NCBI GenBank assembly: GCA_038373885.1
Contig: JAWZYV010016009.1
Span: 1 to 64,000 of the forward strand
DNA from: Cheiracanthium punctorium
Taxonomy: Eukaryota > Arthropoda > Arachnida > Araneae > Cheiracanthiidae
Length of the DNA stretch: 64,000 nt
Reading direction: 5' to 3'
Shown here: piece after piece, positions 45,434 to 57,722 of the stretch
Numbering within the stretch: position 1 is the first letter of the stretch
Layout: each line of letters starts with the position of its first letter
Made by a program: the position numbers and the translations under genes
Notes under the pieces: generated by a model
Seen by the model: the letters and a program-made list of their open reading frames with translations, nothing else
Databases searched by the model: none
Told to the model about the DNA's origin: nothing

Positions 45434-46860
45434 AAAAATTTAAGTCCTTAAAAATTCGTAAATTTCCGTTAACTTATTAAATTGGTCATTTCGCTGTTCA
45501 AATACTTGGGTGTAAAGAATTACCACTTCAATTTTAAGGAGTGCATTCTTGACGGGTTTTTGCTTCAATAATCTTCACCATTGCAATCTAAATTGTAATA
45601 GCTCTGTTTTGAACAAAATTGCTGCATTTAACCTAACAAATTCACATGAAAGACCCCACACTCGATCTACTCGGTTCATATCAATCATTAGTTCACTTAC
45701 AGATTAAAGCAATTACTTCTGGATTTTCCCATCCCTTACCTTTAATGCAATTAAAATTTCTTACTTTTGACACTGTCTTTCAGGCATCTCTGATAGTTCA
45801 ATTAAGTTTCTGGTTCACTAGTAACAAAAAACTACTCGAAGGATAGATCAGAGAGGTATAGTTTCGTTCTTAAACTGGTGGCCTATTTTACTTTGCTGTA
45901 CCGAGAGACGGCGGTACTGCAGTTTTTACATTTAAAAACTAATATTTTACGTATGTATTAAACACAATTGTATTTCGTATAATTTCCTACCTTTTTAAAA
46001 GGTATTTTATGCTGTATTTCGAACTAGGTTAACTGGATAGCTATTGTTCCTGAATTTAGATTGGGTCATTTTTCTAGTATATGCTCGGTGCTGAAACTTC
46101 GACTGACAATTAATATTTCTATGCGATTTTCAAGTTTACTTTGGGAAAGCTCTTATAATTGCTACTATTGTTTTCAATTTTAAAGAAAGTTTTACTTACT
46201 ACCTAGTTCAAATCATTATGATACTGTTCCTGAATATTGTTGAATTTTACGCAAGCCTTTGTATGGAAACTTTTTGTTTGCTTTTTGTATGGGAACTCGT
46301 GTATTATCTCTGTATATAACATTCCTCCAATTACCAAACTAATTAATGTTATAGTAATGGGACACAAGGGTACGATTGGGCAAAATGAGAAAAAAAATTT
46401 GTTATTTTGTATGAAACAATGTGCATGGAAATATATCGGTTGTCATAAATTTTGATTTCATGCATTGAGTAATGCATTTAACTTTCGGCTTCAAATGGCT
46501 TGACGCGTGCATTATTTTCTCTGCTGGAGATTTTCTGCGATTTAGAGCAAAAATAAAGTTCTGCTATTCATGCATGAATTATTACAGGACACCAGGTTTT
46601 GGTGTTAAAATTCTTGAAAATAAAGAGTAGAGTAACGCAATGATTTGTTCTAATAATAGGATGTCAGGGCCGAAGGTGATAAGTAAAATTTGTAATTATT
46701 GAATTTTAAACAAGCCTAATCTTAAAATTTTAGGCTCTCATTTTTTTTTTCTAATACTTTTAATACCGTACTTAAAATTTTGTGGACTACTTTCTCAAAC
46801 GGGATGTTTCATCTAAATTCATGCATGCACTTTGTAAAAGCCTGACATTTTTTTATAAGC
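45434..46860. other. Non-coding stretch
   Basis: No element ends or exon signals of note. The frame at 45646-45846 has no known domain. Confidence 0.35.
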
Positions 46861-47000
46861 AAAATGTTGTCCCACCTTTGCACAGTTTATGACATGGAAC
46901 ATTGAAGACTGAAGCTCCAGGTTTGACCCACCGGACGACTGCCAATCTAACAGTATGGAGTTTTGCTCAGATTTCTTCCTATAACGTGAATAAGCTTTAG
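46861..47000 (+). mobile_element. tRNA-derived SINE S2, plus strand
   Basis: TTTGCACAGTTTATGACATG head, decayed B box CCAGGTTTGACCCACC, then AACAGTATGGAGTTTTGCTC, TTCTTCCTATAACGTGAATA and AGCTTTAGAATTT, following the S2 order. The 88-codon minus frame here is a by-product. Confidence 0.6.
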
Positions 47001-48709
47001 AATTTATTGTGCCGCCCACAGCAACACCTCCGCCCACCCCCACAGATGAATACACCTGTGATGACATCGCATTGCTTTTCGGCACTCGTATATAACCACT
47101 TTCCTGTATTTTACACGTTGCATGTTATATACAGTCCCCCACATCAGCTCAATGCATTTCGGTTCTTTGTGGTTTATGACGGCAGATTTGCGAATTTTTA
47201 TTCGGTAGGTTAAACTTTTTTTTTTTTCCAGCTGCTAATTCTTTAGGCGAGACTGTCAACTTTGCTAAGGCTAGCAGTCTCTCGCGCAGGTGTTCTTAGA
47301 GATTTTCTTCATGATCACGTTTTGGTGAACCTTTTTTAATTTCTGCGCCTAAGTGTTTGGATTAATAAAATTAATCAGCTCATTTATTCTTAACCGCTCC
47401 GGATGTTAGCTCCTATTTATTTGTTGGTGTAATTTTGTTAGCGCTGCATCGCAGCTTTTGTAGGCTAATTGCTTCGCTCCTAAAGGACTTCACTTCAGTT
47501 GCAGTTTAACAGCGAACATGCAGTTAAATTTGGCAGTCAATCCCAACCCCCTTGCCATATAACTTAAGAATTTACCGATCTGTAATAAAGCCTAAACTTT
47601 TTGGAATGAGTTTTCACTGTGTTGTTCACCGTGACACAACACAATTGGGAGGGGGGGGGGTGAGAATACCTCTACTACGGCCTCTGAATAAAATCACGCA
47701 TATCCTGCACCATATACTTGACTATAATATTGGACTTCATAGTCTGGATAACAAAGTTCAAGATTATAGAAATCCTATAGTATGAATTGCGTAAGACAAT
47801 AACCATCGGAAGTTGGAAAGTTGGAAGGCCTTTTCGGAATATAAAAATGTGTCAAAATAACGATTACTGAAAAATTTGATGCTACTTTTGAATCTTTCTA
47901 ATAAATTTTCGTTCAAATATAGATTTAAGGGAGAATTTCGTCCAGATTATTGAAATTCTGAGTTTAGAAGTCAAAATTAAAAAAATTTGCTCTATTTATA
48001 AATGAAGATATATTTAAAAGAAAAACGGGAACTGATTTCTTTAGCGTAACATTTAAGCTTTATCAGCATTATCGTCACGAAAAACGGGTCTTAAGAGAAA
48101 ATTTATTTGTTGCATATTGCTTATAGTAAAAGTAGCGTCTGCTTCATTCAGTTTAAAAAATAATTAAAATTTAAATACGCGTCTTTCTAAGTGAACAAAA
48201 AGATGAAAGCTTAAGTATATGCACCAGCGAATGACATCCACAATAGTTCAGGTAACATTAAACTCTTTGAGCTCGAAGACTCAGTTTTTTAGATTAATTT
48301 TTTTTAGAATATTGTTTTTAATTGAACGCTAAAAATGAGTTACAGGTTAATTCACGCATGCTTGAGAAAGGTGACGTTAACTGACCAAGAATGGTTACCC
48401 ATTTTGTTTTAGTCTCAAGAGCATCTAAATATTAAAGGTAACGGTACTTTCTGCCTTTTCCTACCTGAAAGGTAATCAATTTTAAAGTTTCGTTTAGTAC
48501 TATATTTAAGATTTAAATTCTTCAAACATTACTTCTAAGTTAGCTTCATTGCTAAAGCACTGGGGCCGTACTTAATACACTAAGCTCTGCTTTTAAGAAT
48601 GTAATTCATGAGAGAATGAACCATTAGACTGAAGTGTTCTCGGTCTTCTCATTGTACATATTTTTGACCTGTATTGTTTTGTGATACATTAACTACGGAC
48701 TTTTAAATA

Positions 48710-48739
48710 TTCAATTTGCAGTGAAACCTGTCTGACCAC
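48710..48739 (+). repeat. Local duplicated block D1, copy 1
   Basis: TTCAATTTGCAGTGAAACCT then GTCTGACCACTT. The same block occurs at 53100 with small changes. The shared part looks like a splice acceptor (AATTTGCAG) plus the first ~25 bases of an exon, but no frame is clear. Confidence 0.5.
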
Positions 48740-49575
48740 TTTTCAAAATCGCACAGAAGTTTTAATTTTACCGAGAAGCTTGTAATAACATCGCAAATGA
48801 GATTGAATTTGTAAACTAATTTATCAGCCATTAAAGATCATTTTACAAATAAAATGATCTAGAAAGAGGAAGTAAAATTAAGTATTAAAAATTAAACATA
48901 ATTTAAGTTTAAAATCGGAAGTTAGCTAGTTAAATTAGCTACGGGAACTTAAGAATCAAGGAATTTTAATAGCCTAGGCAGTGGGTTTTCTTGAATGAGT
49001 ATTATTAAATATTTAACACTAATCTTTTGCAGGCCAACAATTATTAAAAATTGAAATTTCATCAGTATTGACTTGAAAAGAAATGGTATTTCTATCGTTA
49101 GTGGGGGGGGGGACTGGAAAAAGTATAATGAAAGTAGCTCTAACAACTCATGAAAATGGCTATCTTGCCCCTCTTCTTCAAACTTAATTTATATTTGACT
49201 TATAAATTATTTATAAATTTAATATTTCACTTATAAACTACCCATCAGCACATCCAGTTTTTGAAACCAATATAAAAGTATCGTTAGAAATGATAAATGT
49301 TCCCAATTGTGAACACTGTAAATTGTATACTTTTCCCTGTTTAAATGACTAATCCTTTAACTGACGTATTAGAAGAAATGCAAAAACTAATTTAAAATAT
49401 TCCTGGATCGCAATTTGGTCTGTAAAAGGTTAATATATATTGGAGACAAGACATTCGATCAATTAAATCAGTCGGTAGGTTTCACACATGTACATACTTT
49501 ACCGCATATATATCTATTCGTTTTTAATGAATTAAATCCTTCATAAGTGGTCACTGGAGTTCCTTTACAGATGTA

Positions 49576-49618
49576 CATTAAAATTTACAGTGGACAGGTT
49601 CCGCTGTAAATTTTAATG
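49576..49618 (+). ncRNA. 18-bp hairpin inside duplicated block D2, miRNA-like shape
   Basis: CATTAAAATTTACAGTGG, loop ACAGGTT, then CCGCTGTAAATTTTAATG. All 18 positions pair, with one G-U wobble. The right arm and loop (CAGGTTCC.CTGT.AATTT.AATGAA) recur at about 53835-53858 without the left arm. A short hairpin by miRNA standards; function unknown. Confidence 0.4.
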
Positions 49619-51484
49619 AATTTGTCTATCCAGTCTTATTCTTTGAAAAAATGTTCTCTGGTAATATTTTGAACGTATAAAGGAATTAAAGTACATATTT
49701 TGTGCAGAGTTACTTTGCTGTATTTGTTACGTATTTGACTTGATTTGTATTATGTGAAACTATCCAACTCAATATCAGCATTAAATTAATAGTTTTATTT
49801 AGTGTGTATAAAACATCTTCAAAATCTATTATTGCCATATATTTGAGTACTTTTACCGGTTTATATGAAATTTAAAGCATAAAGGCAACGGAAATTTTGC
49901 AGTAATTTCTTTTGTAAGCTATGAATGGTCTCTCAATGCTCATTAAAATAAGTATATGAAGTATCTTAAAGATTTCAGAGACTAATATTTTATAACATTC
50001 TTTATATGAATTTTTTTGTACTTTGTTCAAAATTGTAGCCACTGTATCATGCAGCTGGCAAGTGTGGAGCTGGTTAGGCAGTGTTCATACTGCACTTTTT
50101 AAGTTAGTGACCTGAACTCTTCTTGCAGAGAAAATGCGCAAGGTAAATTTATTGATTTTAGACCAAATTATACAAAGCATGACTTAATATGTAAATCATA
50201 ATTTTATTGTTAACGTATAAGCATTGAAAGCAACGACTGTTAGTGACAACTATGCAACAATTTATTGTTGGCTTAATTGAAGCAACAACGTTGATTTAAA
50301 AGAACTTGTCTGCGCGTTCAGGTTCACTGTTTAAACTTAAAACTGTTTGCAATGCTTATCAAATTTGTTTACTTTTGTTAATCAATCATAAAGTACAACA
50401 AATGTGGGGAATTCAGATTTGTAACTTTAATCATGGATATCAATTAAAAAATTTGATTTTATGTTTAAATAACCATTGTTAAAGCACATTAGCTTGAATA
50501 GATTTTACAAACTTTAAACTTCACTACCCTTCAATAGCGAAGAACTTGATGTTAACTTTACAAGCTTAATTGGATTTTATCTTTGTTTACAAAAATCAAC
50601 TATCTCACTTTGATTAATTTTTTTTAAATCGGAGGTTGATATAGCTTTGGTATCTACTGTAACTAGACGCAAGTTGAAATTGCCTCTGGGGGAGGGTCCT
50701 TTGTTGTTACAGCAACTACAGAAATTTTAAGTAGCAGTTATTGCCATTTATTTCGATTTATGACTCTAAAAACCGATTATCTTCATCGGCAACGAATTGA
50801 ACGTTACAAGTGACTGTTAATTTTAACTGGTAAATTGGCGTACAGAAACTTTAAATTCCGTCCTGTTAGAGCTAACATGAGTTTGTGGAATAAGTCAGAC
50901 ATTTCTGACTTGAAGTAAAGAATTTTGCAGATAAAGCGCTCAAATGTTATGTTGTACAAGATTTACTAAATAACATGTTTAACCATTTTGTGACAAATAT
51001 TCTACATACATCTCTTTAAAAAGGACGTTTTTGTACGAATCAAATTGCGCAGCGAAATCGAACACGAAGAAAGTACACTCAACACTGAAATTAGTCTGCA
51101 GTTAAACAATACTGTAAACGCAAAGTTTTCTCGTATATTAAAATTTTAATGTAATTTCCCATACTTAACAGCGGAATGAACTTAAATACCGGTTTAAGTG
51201 AATTTAAATCTTGGAGTCTCAAATTATTAAATCTTCAAAAAATTAAGTATATATCATGAATTTTCATTATAATTTTAGCTATATCCATTATATCTAATTC
51301 ACTTACTTTTCACGGTCAAATTTATGGAAAAGGTACATAATCGTGCATTTTTGGTATCTTTACTGCATGAATCTGTTAAATATCGCGACCATTTTAATTC
51401 AAAAGCATTATACAGGGAAGTATTTTATTAAAATTATATTTGGTCTATTCATTTTGAAAATTGCTTTAATATTTTACTTCTGAA
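49619..51484. other. Non-coding stretch with splice-like signals
   Basis: At 50121-50155 ACTCTTCTTGCAG, AGAAAATGCGCAAG and GTAAATTT look like a 14-base micro-exon between an acceptor and a donor, but nothing else supports it. No element termini seen. Confidence 0.3.
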
Positions 51485-51577
51485 GGGACGAAATATTTCA
51501 AACATGAATTTCTGTATTGGCGCCTATAAAAATCGATTTTTGCAGGGTTCATGGTTCTAATATTTCTCCCGGAACCC
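51485..51577 (+). ncRNA. Triplicated ~92-nt structured element, copy 2
   Basis: Starts GGGACGAAATATTTCAAACA and ends AATATTTCTCCCGGAACCC. The closing stem is as in copy 1. The inner stem is CATGAA with TTCATG, longer than in copy 1. Palindrome GGCGCC at 51519-51524. A further local GGGTTC/GAACCC pairing is possible. It is preceded ~65 bases upstream by AGCATTATACAGGGAAGTAT, shared exactly with copy 3. Confidence 0.55.
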
Positions 51578-51819
51578 TTTAATATTAATTGGCTTTCGTG
51601 GAATTTGGTTAAGATTTATTATTATAAATTTGTTCGGGTATTGTTTTAAAAATAGTGCGAAAAAATTTATTACCTGTAGTCTGCTTTGAATTAAAATCAG
51701 GGGTTATCTATCCGCGTCATGTGTTAAGGAAGTCAAAATACAATCAAAATTCCACTAAAATGTCATTTTTCCTCTAAATATCCACGTAAAAAAAGGTAGT
51801 TGTGATCAGTATTCGTAGG

Positions 51820-52025
51820 CCCCGCTATGGCCTAGTGGATTTAAAACGCAGAACATGGAAGCCTGCCGAAATGATAGTCCCACGTACAGGTCTACAGCTC
51901 GGCTGTATCAACTGTTCGGAAGTTTTGGTCGTTTTTTTCCCCGTATAACTGAATACGCTTTAGAACCCCCTGTAAGTCCTCCGAAGACACACTCCCTTAG
52001 GCAGATGTCCTTCGTGAAGGCTTTT
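51820..52025 (+). mobile_element. tRNA-derived SINE S2, plus strand
   Basis: GGCCCCGCTATGGCCTAGTG head, degraded B box, then AACTGTTCGGAAGTTTTGGT, ACTGAATACGCTTTAGAACC, CCCTGTAAGTCCTCCGAAGA and the CACTCCCTTAGGCAGATGTC tail. This copy has the longest S2 3' tail in the window. Confidence 0.65.
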
Positions 52026-52199
52026 CCTAATACCATTCACAAACACTCGTACAAAATTTTAATGATGGTGTACGGCACTTGATGCTATTTCTAACATGTT
52101 TCCAATAGTAAGTTTTCCCACTCTAAAATGAAAAATAACTGCATATGCCAAAATTCTACAGCAAGGAAATTTCGGAGAACAAAATGTTAAAAATATTAA

Positions 52200-52441
52200 C
52201 CTAACCTATTTGAAACTTCAATTTTTGCCAATAACAGCAATAATAGATAAATTTGATATTTCTTGAGTAAGGGACGATTTTTTGAAAAATCATGTATAAA
52301 AATTGAAGTGTCAACATCCTACTTGGTCATGTTAAAATATTTTGGAGTTCAGGTTCAATATTCGTGAATAATAGCCAGAAAAGTAACGTTTTCGCCTGCG
52401 ACGAAAATGCAGACCCAAAAAGGACACTAATCATAAAAGAG
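52200..52441. mobile_element. piggyBac-type MITE, inverted, shortened copy
   Basis: Reverse complement of the 39171 element with deletions: after TTAA (52196-52199) come AATCATGTATAAAAATTGAA, CAACATCCTACTTGGTCATG and TAACGTTTTCGCC. It ends GGACACTAATCATAAAAGAG followed by a mutated TTAC. Confidence 0.7.
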
Positions 52442-53099
52442 TTACGATTTAAACTTTAGATGGGAAAATTACGAAAACGGAAAAACACGCGTATACTCGT
52501 AATTCCTTAAATTACAGAATAGGCACAAATAATCTTAAGTCAATGACAGTCGCAGTTTTCTTTTCTCGTAAAGTTTGTCACCTTCCTTGAAATAACACAG
52601 TAAAATGTTTTAGCGTTTCCTTGGTTGCACACAATTGCAATTCAGTAGTGATATGTGTAAATGTATTTTCTGCAGGTACAATGTTTAAAGTGCTTTAACA
52701 ATGAATGCTCTTGCATATTAACAGATTGTATTGCTTCAAATATGGAATTGTTTGAATTAACGATTTTCATGAACTGTTAGCCCTCTTATTGGATTAGATT
52801 GGAACTTCATTCCGTATTTAATTAAAAAATATGCATATCAAAACATTAGTCAACAAGACGGCATTATTCTTTTGAAAGTTTTTATAATGGAATCTTGGCC
52901 ATCATTCGATTTGCTTGAACGTCAAAATGCTTTAACATTGTGCTGATTGCTTTTGTATATTGAGCAATTAAATTAATTAGAATGTAAAATTATTTGAAGA
53001 ATAAACCTTATGAACTCTTAGCTAACGTATTGGATTTGCCGTGACCTTTTTTCAGTATTTCTGAAATTTTTTATATCAAGATCTTGTATGTGATGGCTG

Positions 53100-53133
53100 T
53101 TCAATTTGCAGTGAAATCTGTCTGATGACCACT
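53100..53133 (+). repeat. Local duplicated block D1, copy 2
   Basis: TTCAATTTGCAGTGAAATCT then GTCTGATGACCACTG, matching 48710-48739. The distance to the next shared block, D2 (53835), is ~0.74 kb versus ~0.88 kb at copy 1. This supports an old tandem duplication with indels rather than two independent insertions. Confidence 0.5.
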
Positions 53134-54999
53134 GTCAGAAATCGGTTTCAATCGCATAAATACACACCATTTTGAACAAAAATTAATCTTGCAAAACACT
53201 CCCATTAATATTGGACTTTTAAGACCTCAAAAAGTAGATTATCCGTATAAGTAAATTTAAGCTTAATTTTTAACTAAGGCTATAAACTCAGTCACAAGGC
53301 ATTTATGTAATTAAGTTTAAAATCGGCGAGTTTTCATCTACACTTAAATGCATTTACTTTAACGTTAGTGCTGAATTTTAATACATTCTGAACAATGCTG
53401 AATATTAAATAAAATGTTGACATTTTACATTAAAAACTTTCAAAAATTTAGTTATTTTAATTGATGCAAAATTAAATTCTGTAATTTTTTCTTCTCCGAA
53501 AAGTTGCTTTTTCAGTTATAACTATAACCCACATATCGACAGTTTGCTAACGCAGAGCTGCTTGAGAAAAACCAGGCAGAGAATAATTCTTCGTGCTATT
53601 TTCTTCTTAATAAATTTATTTTTTAGACTAAAGATAATCTACAAAAATTGCATAATAGTGAAAAGGTGGGACTGCGCTGGTTTAAAAAAATATTGGCAGA
53701 GAGCAAATGAAATCGGCGCACTCATACCAGATGTTCACTTTACTGGATATTTTCAACACATTTTTCATGAATTACAACAATCTTTACAATAGGAAACACA
53801 ATGTGCAGGTATGCTTACAAAGACAGTATCTTTGGCAGGTTCCACTGTGAATTTCAATGAAGAAATTTCAACTGTAGCAAACTTGTTTGTTTAGAGAAAT
53901 TGACCTTTTAGTTATTTTTCAAAAGCTAACAAAGTGCGATTCTGAAAAGTTTACTTATATTGGTATTGTAATACAGTTAGTTTTCACGTAATGCAATTAA
54001 ATTTATTTTAATATCTGCATTTGTCTGGTAATTTGTTAAATTACCCTCTAATGTGTACTCCATATTTTCGCTAATGTGAAAGCATAGAGATACGATAAAT
54101 GTGATTTTTTTTTTTTTAGAATGCCCTCACACGTATGTTGGTTAAAGTGAGGAAAGTATCTCAAAAGAATACATTGCTTAATGCTTCAGCTTAAAGAACT
54201 AAGTAGTGGTACGCTGTCAATGAATGTTACTTTGAAACTTAATTGCAGCATAATTGTAACCTCCTTTTCGGAAAGTGAATTTCAGTGTTTTATATCCTGC
54301 CTAATGTTTCAGTATCGATATAGCTTTTTTGTTCTAGCCTGGTCTAGGGACTTCCCAACCCATATCGGACGTTTTAAACCTATACCGGATTAATACTCCA
54401 CTTTTCTCGTTGATTTTACTGATCAGTAACTTGACCACTTCAAATTTGCACAGACTCCGTGTTGAATATTGTTAGATCTTGCCTTCCAGCGATCGTCTTG
54501 GGGCTTTGTTCTATTTGGGACCTCGAGCCTTGAACCCCAAATGACCAATCTACCAACCGTTTAAAAAGATGCTAGATGATTGTACTGAAACTGTTTAGCA
54601 AAAGAAAGGATTTTAATTTGTCTGGAACTAAATGGGATTGTAAATTTTTAGTTTTTCAAACTTGTTTAAAGCAATTAATCTTCCATATTTTATTGAGATT
54701 GCGATTTGCATTTACAAAAATTGTATTTCGGTGTTTTTAAAGAAATTTTGAAAAACGTAGGCTTTCAACTTTTGAACGTAAAAGTTCGTTTTGCCTCGTG
54801 TAGCTAATTTATATTTTCAGTTTTTCATGTAAGCTAAAACAGCTTCATGGTCTTGCACTCAATTTTGACTTCCATAGTTTATGACATCGATATCGCAGGC
54901 TTTGAACAGAAAGCATTATACAGGGAAGTATTAATTTAAATGGATTATACTTGATTATTCCTCATATATCAGCACCAATTTGACATTTTCCTTTGATAA
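53134..54999. other. Non-coding stretch within the duplicated locus
   Basis: Contains the second D2 block (about 53835-53858). The 82-codon frame at 53544-53792 has a tail with a coding-like mix of residues (WDCAGLKKYWQRANEIGAL), but I recognise no family and see no clear splice pair. Left as unsupported. Confidence 0.3.
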
Positions 55000-55091
55000 G
55001 GACAAGAAATATTTCAAACATGGAAGCCTGTATTGGGCCCTACAAAAATATATTTGTGCAGGTACCATGGTTCTAATATTTCTTTCTGAAC
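55000..55091 (+). ncRNA. Triplicated ~92-nt structured element, copy 3
   Basis: Starts GGACAAGAAATATTTCAAAC and ends AATATTTCTTTCTGAAC. The closing stem is AAGAAAUAUU with AAUAUUUCUU, using different outer pairs from copies 1 and 2. The inner stem is CATGG with CCATG. The palindrome is GGGCCC (55035-55040) instead of GGCGCC. It shares AGCATTATACAGGGAAGTAT upstream (within 54910-54932) with copy 2. Confidence 0.5.
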
Positions 55092-57291
55092 TTAATAAAT
55101 TTAATCTTTGACATCTCGTTTATCTTGATTATTGATAACCATTAAACATTTTTTGGTATTGACTGTTTAAAAAAGTATACATAGATATAGGAAAATGTTT
55201 CCTGTGTAATGCTTTGTTTAAAAAAATACAGCGGTATTTGCTTTCTATACTATGGAAGTCAAAAATGCATGCAGAAATTAACATCAACATTAATCACTTC
55301 ATTCTGGAAGCACATTTTAATGCGTATGACGATATACCTTCAAATATACTGAAGTTGTATTAAGTATTTGTTTTTCAAGGCAAGTGCTGGACTCTAATAG
55401 CTATTTTCAAAATGCGCACGAGAATAAATCTGTTTGCGATTCTACTCTAGTGATTGGAAAATTTTCGGACAATTATCAGAGCATAGAGCGGAAATTTTGT
55501 AGGATTTGAAGTGTTAAAGAAATTTGCATGTACCTTGATACTCGGAAAAAATCAACGAGAAAAGTTACGGGCTGTCTGCAATTTTTTCTTGCGGGGCGCA
55601 GTTAAGTTCATAATTGAAAAGTGGTGAGAAATTGTAACAAATGTAAAATTCGTACAGTTTTTTGAAATTACTGTTCTTGTAAAGAGTCAAATTCTTTTCA
55701 TTTTGCAGCAATGCAGTGATTAGTTCCAAAATGTTGCCTCTGTTGAACTAGCTTTCAAAATTAAGATCATAACCTGCCGACGCAAATTCTCAATACGTTA
55801 AAAAGCGTTCAGAGAACGTTGTGCTGTCTGGGGAAAGGATGTGTGCATTTAACTTCATTTTCTGGGAAATCTATGTTTAAGCTGCTAAGTGATTAACATT
55901 GCTAATAAAGTCTTACGATGTGACTGTATTGTTGCATTAGTTATGGATTCTTTGTAATCCAAAAATTATGTATTGGCTATACTCCTATTGAATTTGCTTG
56001 GAGTTGTGTTAGTAATTCTGCAATAGCTTAAGTTATTAAATACTACATATTTCTACTGTAACCAATAATTTTAAAGTTCACCAAGTATATCAGTCTAATA
56101 AGAGATTGTTACGTTGATAAATGTCTAATGGCCGAAATCGCAATTGTTTTGAAATGCATATATGTTGAAACTAAGTTTTGGAAGCTTCTTTGTCAAATTT
56201 ATGCATTTTACTTTGTTCTATTATGTAAATTATCGAATTCTGCATAACGTTGCTTGTCCAGTGTTTAGTGTATGGATGTATTTTAAAGCTACATAGCACC
56301 AAAACGTATTCCACATGTTACTTAATTTTTTTTTAAATATTCAAATGTGTTGCAGAGACTGCAATGTTTTTTTTAGAAATTTGCTTTTCCTTGTAAAATT
56401 TTCATTTCAGAGGAATGAAATACCTACTTCTAATTTTAATGGTGAAATTCGAAGTGTTTTAAAGTCTTAGTCACGTGCATGAAGGGCTCACTAAGTAATT
56501 AGAGCCCGATATTTTCATAAAAGAAGAAATTAGGGCTGTCTGGGATAGACATGGCACCTTTTCAGTTGCAACTGCAGAGTGTACCAGAAAACATTGTGCA
56601 CTGTGATAGATTTTATGTGTCAGTGGCGAAAGCGATGGGTTAAGTGGATTTCAGCCAGTTCCTAAGGAGCATTATAAAATGTGTTTGTTTAAATATTGAG
56701 ACGTTAAAAGTACAACCTAACAGGACTTCCTATATTCAAATATTTTAGAATTGCGTGCAAGACTTTAAAAAATTCTTTAGAACTTACCTATGAAAGATTA
56801 ACTTAAACAAATACCTGTTACGATTTTTACCTTTTTTTTAAAATTCAAAACAATAGTTTGAAGAAAATTCTAAATTAACTTCTTATCTAACCAGATTATA
56901 GAATTTTATTCAGTTATTTAGTGGACAAAATAATTTTAAGACTATAATAGTTTTGAAAATTAAAATATATAAATGTAGCCTGTGCAATATAAACGTAAGA
57001 ACTGATTCACGCGTGCTCTTTCCACGTGATACTTAAACGCGTTTCCTCTTGAGGTAAGAATTCGTTGCTCTCAATCATTCATTTGGTAATAATTAGTGAA
57101 CTCGAAACATGACTATCCATAGTTAGAAAATCTAATTTAAATATTGCAAAAATAATTTGAAATTTATTTGGATTTTTACTTTTAACTGAAATGAAGTAAT
57201 GTCGAGATCCATATTGTAAAATATCTACAAGCAAAACTCTTAAATTTACTGTGAATTTTGCGCTACCATTAAAGTTTTATTTTTTTCGCAG
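55092..57291. other. Non-coding stretch within the candidate lncRNA locus
   Basis: Slightly GC-richer patches at 55380-55620 and 56480-56680, the latter with a GGGCTC/GAGCCC hairpin at about 56487-56510. A possible acceptor TTTTTTTCGCAG at 57291 and AATAAA at 57717-57722 could mark a terminal exon, but this is speculative. Confidence 0.3.
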
Positions 57292-57722
57292 GTCGTCCAA
57301 TATTTAACAATGTCATCATGGTCTCTAACGTTAAAGAGCCTTTATTTTCTTTTATTTTAAAGTAACTTGGATTTAAGCGCATGAAATTTTAATAATTTGT
57401 GCAAAACTTTAATAATTATGTTCTGTCCAATTTTTTTCAATCTCTATTTTGTATCTATTTCAACTTTTCCTATGAAAAATAATGTAACTAAAAATGTTTA
57501 TAATTTTCTTTTAAGAGTTTAATTTATACTATAGACTTTATTGTAAAAATAAGTTTTCTCTAATAGTGTTTTTTTCTAATAAAGGCCTATTTATTTATAT
57601 TTGTAAATGTAACTCAGTTTTCGTGAAATTTTCCAGTAATTATTTCTGTAGAATTGTATTCTACATTTTCTAATTTTTTAATTTTGAATGGTAAGTTGAA
57701 ATTTATATGAACAAGAAATAAA

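Noticed and set aside
45343..55091. The triplicated element as a repeated coding exon
   Set aside because: No reading frame is open in all three copies; stops fall inside copies 1 and 2 in the frame open in copy 3.
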